From assembly GCA_945983195.1 (NCBI GenBank), contig CAMFSS010000022.1, positions 1-13,903 on the forward strand: a stretch of 13,903 nucleotides of DNA. Direction: 5' to 3'. The notes under the pieces were generated by a model that did not search any database, had not been told where the DNA came from, and saw nothing but the letters and a program-made list of their open reading frames with translations. A program made the translations under genes and the position numbers. Numbering within the stretch: the stretch's first letter is position 1; each line of letters opens with the position of its first letter. This document shows positions 1 to 5,485 of this stretch, one piece after another. This DNA is from an uncultured Prevotellaceae bacterium. Its GTDB lineage: Bacteria; Bacteroidota; Bacteroidia; Bacteroidales; Muribaculaceae.

Positions 1-55
1 CCCGAAATTTGTTTAATGCAAGTTTCGGGGATTTGCTGTTACTTTGCAGCGTGAA
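1..55 (+). promoter_or_regulatory. Palindrome-promoter block, copy 1
   Basis: Bases 1-55 are identical to 2370-2424. The block holds an inverted repeat (arm 1-11, loop 12-18, arm 19-30; CCCGAAATTTG against CAAGTTTCGGGG, one T-G mismatch), then a Bacteroidetes-like -7 box TTACTTTG at 39-46. The start of transcription would fall near base 53-57, about where identity with the other copy ends. No good -33 box is visible; the palindrome occupies that area, so an operator bound by a regulator is plausible. The stem could also end an upstream transcript, but no strong T-tract follows. The first C of the left arm lies outside the window. Confidence 0.6.
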
Positions 56-136
56 TCAATAGCACTACCACATAGCATAAAGAATCAAACTGTAAAGGAA
101 CTCGTTTTTATCAACAACTAACAACCGAAATTGATT

Positions 137-1114
137 ATGACAACAAAAAAGAAAGTATTGGTTATATCCACAAGCCTCCACGCACACAGCAACTCAGAGG
201 CTCTCGCCGATGAATTTGTGCGCGGTGCTGCCGAAGCTGGGCACGATGCCCTGAAAATTTCGCTGCGCGGAAAGAAGATTGGTTTCTGCGTAGGCTGCCT
301 CTCTTGCCAGTCGACGCGACGATTCGTCATTGCCGACGATGCCCCTGCCATCGTCGATGCGATGCACGATGCCGATGTGATTGCATTTGCCACTCCCATC
401 TACTACTATGAGATGTGCGGACAGATGAAAACGCTAATCGACCGCGCAAACTCGCTCTACGACTCCGACTACCATTTCCGCGACATCTACATTCTCACTG
501 CCGCCGCCGAAGAAGAGGCGGGGGTGCCCGAGCGTGCCGTCAGCGGTCTTGAAGGCTGGATTGAATGTTATCCCAAGTCGCATCTTGCCGGACAGGTGTT
601 TGCCGGTGGAGTGACCAACGGCGGCGACATTGCCGGACATCCTGCCCTTATCGAAGCCTACAATATGGGAAAATCAATCGAAAAGCCGCCTATGAATACA
701 AAACTATTAATGCCTGCCACCGCGGCGGCTCTATCAATGAACATCATGGCACAGAACAACAAAACAGCGACCTTAGAGCCGCTTACGCTTACCGCTGAAT
801 GGGACAAGACTTTCCCGAAAAGCGACCTTGTGAATCACGAAAAAGTGACTTTCACCAACCGCTTCGGCATCACCCTTGCTGCCGACCTATACATTCCGAA
901 GACACACAATGCTAAAATGGCGGCAATCGCTGTGAGCGGTCCGTTTGGAGCAGTGAAGGAGCAGTCGAGCGGGCTTTATGCACAGCATCTTGCCGAAGAG
1001 GGCTTCCTCACCATTGCCTTCGACCCATCATTCACCGGCGAGAGCGGCGGCATGCCTCGCTACACAGCCTCAATGGATATCAACACCGAAGATTTCTGCG
1101 CAGCGGGGGATTAG
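137..1114 (+). CDS. Flavodoxin-like FMN reductase fused to N-terminal part of a secreted alpha/beta-hydrolase
   Basis: Residues 1-181 look like a NAD(P)H-dependent FMN reductase or iron-sulfur flavoprotein. There is a flavodoxin phosphate-binding start (ISTSLHAHSNSEAL), a Cys cluster CVGCLSCQ (C-x2-C-x2-C) and the ATPIYYYEMCGQMKTLIDR segment typical of the fold; the domain ends naturally at AYNMGKSI. The frame then runs through EKPP into M186, which starts a signal-peptide-like stretch (MNTKLLMPATAAALSMNIMAQ). The N-terminal third of an alpha/beta-hydrolase follows (AVSGPFGAVKEQSSGLYAQ, AFDPSFTGESGG), cut by TAG at 1112-1114. ATG at 137 is preferred over the in-frame TTG at 131. A signal peptide buried behind a cytosolic redox domain is biologically odd. 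A lost stop between two adjacent genes is more likely than a designed fusion: GAA at 680-682 is one base from TAA. The flavodoxin assignment is fairly sure, the substrate unknown. Confidence 0.7.
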   Translation: MTTKKKVLVISTSLHAHSNSEALADEFVRGAAEAGHDALKISLRGKKIGFCVGCLSCQSTRRFVIADDAPAIVDAMHDADVIAFATPIYYYEMCGQMKTLIDRANSLYDSDYHFRDIYILTAAAEEEAGVPERAVSGLEGWIECYPKSHLAGQVFAGGVTNGGDIAGHPALIEAYNMGKSIEKPPMNTKLLMPATAAALSMNIMAQNNKTATLEPLTLTAEWDKTFPKSDLVNHEKVTFTNRFGITLAADLYIPKTHNAKMAAIAVSGPFGAVKEQSSGLYAQHLAEEGFLTIAFDPSFTGESGGMPRYTASMDINTEDFCAAGD

Positions 1115-1135
1115 CTCTCATGCCGCAACGATGTC

Positions 1136-1759
1136 GTGGCCGAGCGCATCGGCATAGTGGGAATATGCGGCGGGGGCGGCATAGCCATTAACGCCGCAGC
1201 ACTCGACCCTCGCATAAAGGCTACCACGTCGGTTACACTCTACAACATAACACGTGTCACCCAGCGTGGATATTTCGACTCGATGGACGAAAATGACCGC
1301 CATGAGATGAAAAAGCAACTTGCTGTACAGCGCACCGAGGAGTTCCGCACCGGCGAAATCAAGCCACAAGGCGGTCTGCCCGAAAAACCTGCCGATGATG
1401 CTACCGACTTTCTGAAGCAGTATGTAGCCTACTACAAATCGCCTTCACGCGGCTACCATCAACGCTCGCTCAACTCCAACATGGGCTGGAACATCACTTC
1501 TACGCTCATGCGACTCAACCAAAATTTGTGGATTGCTGCCGACGAAGTACGCACTCCGGTGCTTATCGTCCACGGCGAAAAGGCTCACAGCCGCTACTTC
1601 GGCGAGGAAGCATACGCGAAGCTCACGAGCGGAGCTTTTGCTGCCAACAAGCAACTGCTCATCGTTCCCGAAGCTACCCATTGCGACCTCTACGACGGCG
1701 GCACAGCCAACTACATTCCCTGGGCTGCCATCACCAATTTCTTCAATGCAAATCTGTAA
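1136..1759 (+). pseudogene. C-terminal remainder of interrupted alpha/beta-hydrolase
   Basis: This continues the hydrolase begun at 692, in the same reading frame, after the TAG at 1112-1114. Counting through the stop, 692-1759 gives about 355 codons, a sensible full length for the secreted alpha/beta-hydrolases common in Bacteroidales. Visible parts are the nucleophile-elbow-like GICGGGG (Cys codon 1166-1168), the HGEKAHSRYF segment and the probable catalytic His in EATHCDLYD near the end. The annotated start is an internal GTG with no clear ribosome site, so independent translation of this piece is doubtful and it would lack the beginning of the fold. I read it as the distal part of a gene broken by one nonsense codon, with no frameshift. 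Expression as a readthrough product or a base-call error is also possible. The cupin gene follows after 16 nt. Confidence 0.65.
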
Positions 1760-1775
1760 ACCCTCTTAGCTCTAT

Positions 1776-2321
1776 ATGAAGCGTGTACTGGCAATCGTTT
1801 TCACAATCTCTGCATTGATAGTCAATGCACAAAACAATAATAAAATGGAATCGGACAATATATTGACAAATCGGCAACTATCGCTTGATGCCGAGGGGCT
1901 GACGCTGAAGAGCGAGTTTCCGAAGGGTGATCCGAATGTGCGCTACGCCCAATTCTTCACCGGCAACAGCTATCTCGCACCACTGAAGCCCAAAAATCTC
2001 ACCGCCGGAGAAGCCACCGTGCAAGGCTACAGCAACGTGACTTTCGAACCGGGCTGCCGCAACAACTGGCACATTCACCACGGTGCACACCAAATTCTGA
2101 TTTGCGTGTCGGGCCGTGGCTGGTATCAGGAGTGGGGCAAACCGGCAATAGCACTCAATCCGGGTGACGTAATCGACATTCCCGAGGGCGTGAAGCACTG
2201 GCACGGAGCGCAAGCCGACTCTTGGTTCCAGCACATTGCAACCCACGTTGCTACATCGGGCGAAGAGCGTAACGAGTGGCTCGAACCCGTCACCAACCAA
2301 CACTACACCTCCCTAAAATAA
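1776..2321 (+). CDS. Secreted cupin-domain protein
   Basis: The 181-residue product starts with a clear signal peptide (MKRVLAIVFTISALIVNAQ), so it should act in the periplasm or at the surface. A single cupin barrel follows at about residues 60-165. Motif 1 is around PGCRNNWHIHHGAHQILICVSG, giving an HxH metal pair and further His/Gln residues where many cupins have Glu. Motif 2 is PGDVIDIPEGVKHWHGA, supplying the last metal His. The GRGWYQEWGKPA stretch resembles the small cupins that often accompany carboxymuconolactone-decarboxylase-like and flavin-reductase genes; that likeness is from memory, not a search. The gene follows the hydrolase by 16 nt and is probably in the same transcript from the promoter at 39-46. 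Enzymatic versus ligand-binding role cannot be told from the sequence. Confidence 0.82.
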   Translation: MKRVLAIVFTISALIVNAQNNNKMESDNILTNRQLSLDAEGLTLKSEFPKGDPNVRYAQFFTGNSYLAPLKPKNLTAGEATVQGYSNVTFEPGCRNNWHIHHGAHQILICVSGRGWYQEWGKPAIALNPGDVIDIPEGVKHWHGAQADSWFQHIATHVATSGEERNEWLEPVTNQHYTSLK

Positions 2322-2368
2322 CCACAAATTAAGCCACCTGATATAACTACCGCAAAAATGGTAATAAT

Positions 2369-2424
2369 CCCCGAAATTTGTTTAATGCAAGTTTCGGGGA
2401 TTTGCTGTTACTTTGCAGCGTGAA
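2369..2424 (+). promoter_or_regulatory. Palindrome-promoter block, copy 2
   Basis: This is the second copy of the block at 1-55, here complete. Left arm 2369-2380 (CCCCGAAATTTG), 7-nt loop 2381-2387, right arm 2388-2399 (CAAGTTTCGGGG), pairing 11 of 12 in DNA and 12 of 12 in RNA if G-U is allowed. The -7-like box TTACTTTG is at 2408-2415. It lies 48 nt after the cupin stop and 74 nt before the receptor start. It can serve as an operator for the receptor gene, and the stem might also help end the upstream transcript, although only ATTTGCTGTT follows it. Confidence 0.65.
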
Positions 2425-2468
2425 CAATAGTTTTTTATACCCGCTATGTGGAATCAATCTGAAATAGC

Positions 2469-2476
2469 TAATTTTG
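2469..2476 (+). promoter_or_regulatory. Second -7 box before the receptor gene
   Basis: TAATTTTG is a perfect match to the Bacteroidetes TAnnTTTG consensus and lies 22 nt before the receptor ATG. No convincing TTG-type -33 element sits about 20 bp upstream; TATG near 2444-2447 is the nearest. It may be a second, weaker start besides the promoter in the repeated block. Confidence 0.4.
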
Positions 2477-2498
2477 TAACGATTATAGATAAAACGGA

Positions 2499-4370
2499 AT
2501 GAAAAGATTAATTTTGGCAACATTTGCGTTGCTGTCATTCGGTGCTGCTATGGCGCAGAATGAGGCGACCGACAGCGTAAGCCTCGGCGAGGTGGTTGTG
2601 ACGGGAACACGCAACGCCACCGACATTCGGCATCTGCCACAGACGGTGACAGTAGTGGACCGCTCTGCGCTCACTGCCAATGAGCGCGTGAGCATACTCC
2701 CAACACTGATGGAGCAGGTGCCCGGACTGATGCTTACGAGCCGCGGAATGATGGGCTATGGTGTGTCGACCGGCGGCTCAGGCGGCATGATGCTGCGTGG
2801 AATCTCGTCGGGTGCCGGACAGGTGATGGTACTTATCGACGGTCACCCACAGTATAATGGCATCTATGGCCACTCCATCGCCGATGCCTACCAGACGATG
2901 ATGGCTGAGCGTGTGGAGGTTCTACGCGGTCCTGCCTCAATGCTCTATGGCTCAAACGCAATGGGTGGCGTGGTCAACATAGTCACCCGAAACGCTTCGA
3001 CCGACGGCAGCCATGCCTACGCAAACCTCGGTGCAGGCTCGTGGGGAACGGTGCAGGGTGAGGCCGGATACCAACTTCGCAACAACCGATTGCGCCTCAC
3101 TGCAAGCGGACAGTATGGCCGTACGGACAATCACCGCCCGAACATGGGTTTTGAACAGTATGGAGGCTTCGCGAAAGTGCAATACGACCTCAATGCCAAC
3201 TGGAATGTGTTTGCCGATGCCGACGTAACCCACTTCAACGCCTCCTATCCCGGCACCGTGGCAGCACCGATGCTCGAAGCCGACCAATGGATTACCCGCG
3301 GTGCAATTGCAGTGGGTGTGGAGAACAATTACGGCAACACAAGCGGACGGCTCAGCCTCTACGACAACTTCGGTCGGCACAAAATAAACGACGGCTACAA
3401 CACCGCGTCAGGCACTCCGCAGACGCGACTTTTCCGCTCAAGCGATGCCCTGCTCGGCGTGTCGTGGTATCAGAGTGCCCGGCTGTGGGAAGGTTCGCGC
3501 ATCACCGTGGGCTTCGACTACCAGAATATCTACGGACACGCCTACTACACCGACCGGACTACCGGCGAAGTGCTCGAAACTCCCAACAAGCAGAGCGGAG
3601 AGGAGCGCAGCCACGATGTGGCAGGATACATCGACTATCGGCAAGACTTGCTATCGTGGCTGACTGCCGAAGCCGGAGTGCGCTACGACCACCACTCCGT
3701 GACGGGCGGCGAATGGATTCCTCAAGCCGGAATAGTGGTGCGCCCGATTAATTCAAGTGAGCTGAAGCTGATGGCAAGCCGTGGATTCCGCAATCCCACA
3801 ATGCGTGAAATGTATCTCTACCCACCCTCCAACACCAATCTTAAGCCTGAACAGATGTGGAGCTACGAGCTGGCATGGAAACAGCGTCTTGTAGAGTGGC
3901 GGCTGCATTATGGCGTAAACCTTTTCTTCATTGATGCCGACAATATCATTCAGACCGTCAACAGGCAGAATGTGAATACCGGCAAGCTGCAAAACAAGGG
4001 AATTGAGATTGATGCCCAATACATCATCAACAGCTACTGGTCGCTCAGCACCAATCACTCATGGCTGCACATGAAGCACCCGGTGGTATCGGCACCCCGC
4101 TACAAAGGCTACATCGGTGCCACGATGAATTATAGCCGCTTCACGGCAAGTGCAGGAGTGATGCAGATGAGCCGGCTCTATACCGCAATAGGCGACAGCA
4201 AAACAACCGAGAATTTCACTCTGCTAAATGCCACCGTGGGCTACGCCGTCAGCCGCCCTATGAGGCTTTGGGTGAAAGGCGAGAACCTGCTCGCGCAGAA
4301 GTATGAGTACATTGCCGGAATGCCGATGCCGCGAGCCACATTCATGGCAGGCGTGAACGTTGAGTTTTAA
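2499..4370 (+). CDS. TonB-dependent outer-membrane receptor
   Basis: The 623-residue protein has a signal peptide (MKRLILATFALLSFGAAMA, then Q), a TonB-box-like EVVVTGTR near residues 31-38, and a plug domain to about residue 160. The plug has the family signatures EQVPGLML, LRGISSGAGQVMVLIDG and RVEVLRGPASMLYGSNAMGGVVNIVTR. The rest is a beta-barrel ending in the outer-membrane signature VNVEF with terminal Phe. Size and architecture (no N-terminal carboxypeptidase-like domain, no SusD neighbour) place it with compact BtuB/FepA-type receptors rather than SusC. The ligand is not evident; cobalamin, a siderophore or another small chelate would fit the class. It has its own copy of the palindrome-promoter block, shared with the flavodoxin/hydrolase/cupin unit, and an AraC gene follows, which suggests inducible uptake. 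Confidence 0.92.
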   Translation: MKRLILATFALLSFGAAMAQNEATDSVSLGEVVVTGTRNATDIRHLPQTVTVVDRSALTANERVSILPTLMEQVPGLMLTSRGMMGYGVSTGGSGGMMLRGISSGAGQVMVLIDGHPQYNGIYGHSIADAYQTMMAERVEVLRGPASMLYGSNAMGGVVNIVTRNASTDGSHAYANLGAGSWGTVQGEAGYQLRNNRLRLTASGQYGRTDNHRPNMGFEQYGGFAKVQYDLNANWNVFADADVTHFNASYPGTVAAPMLEADQWITRGAIAVGVENNYGNTSGRLSLYDNFGRHKINDGYNTASGTPQTRLFRSSDALLGVSWYQSARLWEGSRITVGFDYQNIYGHAYYTDRTTGEVLETPNKQSGEERSHDVAGYIDYRQDLLSWLTAEAGVRYDHHSVTGGEWIPQAGIVVRPINSSELKLMASRGFRNPTMREMYLYPPSNTNLKPEQMWSYELAWKQRLVEWRLHYGVNLFFIDADNIIQTVNRQNVNTGKLQNKGIEIDAQYIINSYWSLSTNHSWLHMKHPVVSAPRYKGYIGATMNYSRFTASAGVMQMSRLYTAIGDSKTTENFTLLNATVGYAVSRPMRLWVKGENLLAQKYEYIAGMPMPRATFMAGVNVEF

Positions 4371-4438
4371 TGGATTATCCGTGAATTCCCACTAAAGAAA
4401 AAAGACACCACAAGGCGTAGAAATTCGCCATTAATATC

Positions 4439-4446
4439 TACCTTTG
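4439..4446 (+). promoter_or_regulatory. araC-type gene promoter (-7 box)
   Basis: TACCTTTG followed by C matches the Bacteroidetes -7 consensus exactly. It lies 15 nt before the regulator ATG, so the transcript would have a very short leader. A small inverted repeat, GGCG (4414-4417) and CGCC (4426-4429), lies where a regulator could bind just upstream. It is unlike the palindrome of the other two promoters. Confidence 0.6.
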
Positions 4447-4461
4447 CAAAAAACAACGATT

Positions 4462-5352
4462 ATGATTGAAACAATAAATTTCGATAGCGTGCAGAAATTC
4501 AATGAGGCCTACGGATTCGAAACGCTGCACCCCCTTGTGAGCGTGGCACGATTCGACCGCGAGCGCGAAGTGAAAGAAGCCATCGTAAACTATGGCGTGT
4601 ATGCCCTCTTCCTGAAAGAGAACAAGAGCTGCCAGCTTTCTTACGGACGCACAAAATACGACTTCGACGAGATGACGGTGACGACATTTGCTCCGGGGCA
4701 GACGATACACGTGAAGCCTGTGCCGGGCGTGAAGAATCCCAAGTGGACTGCACTGGTGTTTCACCCCGATTTCCTTGCACGCACTCCGCTTGGCAAGAAC
4801 ATGTCGCGCTATGAGTTTTTCTCCTACACAAGCAATGAGGCACTGCACCTCTCGGCAGGAGAGATTGAGATTTTCCGCGGCGTGCTCGGCATGATTTCGC
4901 AGGAGTTGCACCATGCCATCGACAAGCACACGCGCGACCTCATTGTGAGCAACATAGAACTGCTGCTCAACTACTGTCTGCGCTTCTACGACCGCCAGTT
5001 TGTGACACGCAAGGAGATAAATCACGCCACAATAAAGCAATTTGAGGAACTTCTCCGCGAGTATATCACCACCAAGGCGGCAACTGAGGGGTTGCCGTCG
5101 GTAGCATATTTTGCCGACAAATGCTGCCTCTCAAGCGGCTATTTCGGTGAACTTGTGAGAGTGGAAACGGGTCGCACTGCCAAGGATTTCATTTCCGACT
5201 ACCTCATCACCGCAGCCAAGCAGTTGCTTAGCGATGAGAGCCTCAGCGTAGCCGAAGTAGCAAGCCGTCTGGGCTTCGAATATCCGCAGCATTTCGTCCG
5301 CTTCTTCAAGTCGCGCACCGGCAAGACCCCCACCGCCTACCGCGCCGCCTGA
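4462..5352 (+). CDS. AraC-family transcriptional regulator
   Basis: The 296-residue protein has an N-terminal sensing part (about residues 1-170, including LFLKENKSCQLSYGRTKYDFDEMTVTTFAPGQ, the cupin-like jelly roll of the family) and a C-terminal AraC domain with two helix-turn-helix units. The first is at SVAYFADKCCLSSGYFGELVRVETG, the second at LSVAEVASRLGFEYPQHFVRFFKSRTGKTPTAYR, which matches the family signature closely. An in-frame TTG at 4444 is inside the -7 box, so the ATG is the right start. No signal peptide or membrane segment is seen; it is cytoplasmic. It most likely controls the preceding receptor and flavodoxin/hydrolase/cupin units in response to their substrate, but the palindromic block there is not the direct-repeat layout most AraC proteins bind, so the link is inferred from position. 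Confidence 0.93.
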   Translation: MIETINFDSVQKFNEAYGFETLHPLVSVARFDREREVKEAIVNYGVYALFLKENKSCQLSYGRTKYDFDEMTVTTFAPGQTIHVKPVPGVKNPKWTALVFHPDFLARTPLGKNMSRYEFFSYTSNEALHLSAGEIEIFRGVLGMISQELHHAIDKHTRDLIVSNIELLLNYCLRFYDRQFVTRKEINHATIKQFEELLREYITTKAATEGLPSVAYFADKCCLSSGYFGELVRVETGRTAKDFISDYLITAAKQLLSDESLSVAEVASRLGFEYPQHFVRFFKSRTGKTPTAYRAA

Positions 5353-5394
5353 CACACCGCCTTCCACCCATACCTGCTTTCTCAGCATTTTCAC

Positions 5395-5422
5395 CATCGT
5401 GACAAATTAACATGGCACGATG
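5395..5422 (+). terminator. Hairpin between regulator gene and restriction operon
   Basis: CATCGTG (5395-5401) and CACGATG (5416-5422) are perfect 7-bp inverted repeats, extended by a CA/TG pair after one A-G mismatch, leaving an 8-nt loop. TTTCATATTT follows. It may be a weak terminator for the regulator gene. Because it directly abuts the candidate -33 region of the restriction operon, it may instead be an operator. Confidence 0.4.
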
Positions 5423-5454
5423 TTTCATATTTGCACAGATTTTTAGTAATTTTG
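5423..5454 (+). promoter_or_regulatory. Promoter of the restriction-modification operon
   Basis: TAATTTTG at 5447-5454 is a perfect TAnnTTTG -7 box. TTTC at 5423-5426, 20 bp upstream, is a near match to the TTTG -33 element. ATTTGCA (5429-5435) and TGCAAAT (5453-5459) form a 7-bp inverted repeat across the promoter, possibly by chance because TTTGCA is part of the -7 consensus. The start codon is 31 nt downstream. Confidence 0.6.
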
Positions 5455-5485
5455 CAAATTATAGGCTGATTTTTGAAATTAAGGT

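Noticed and set aside
131..136. TTG start for the flavodoxin gene
   Set aside because: An ATG two codons later gives the normal N-terminus before the first beta strand.
1100..1140. Frameshift between the two hydrolase halves
   Set aside because: Both halves are in the same frame and the intervening residue count matches the expected length, so one nonsense codon explains it.
2499..4370. SusC-type polysaccharide-utilisation receptor
   Set aside because: The protein is too short, lacks the N-terminal carboxypeptidase-like domain and has no SusD gene beside it.
4375..4461. Third copy of the 55-bp palindrome-promoter block before the AraC gene
   Set aside because: Only a GGCG/CGCC inverted repeat is present; the CCCCGAAATTTG arms are absent.
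4438..5040. 200-codon open frame on the minus strand
   Set aside because: It is antisense to the well-supported AraC gene, shows no recognisable domain and has Cys/His-rich composition typical of a shadow frame.
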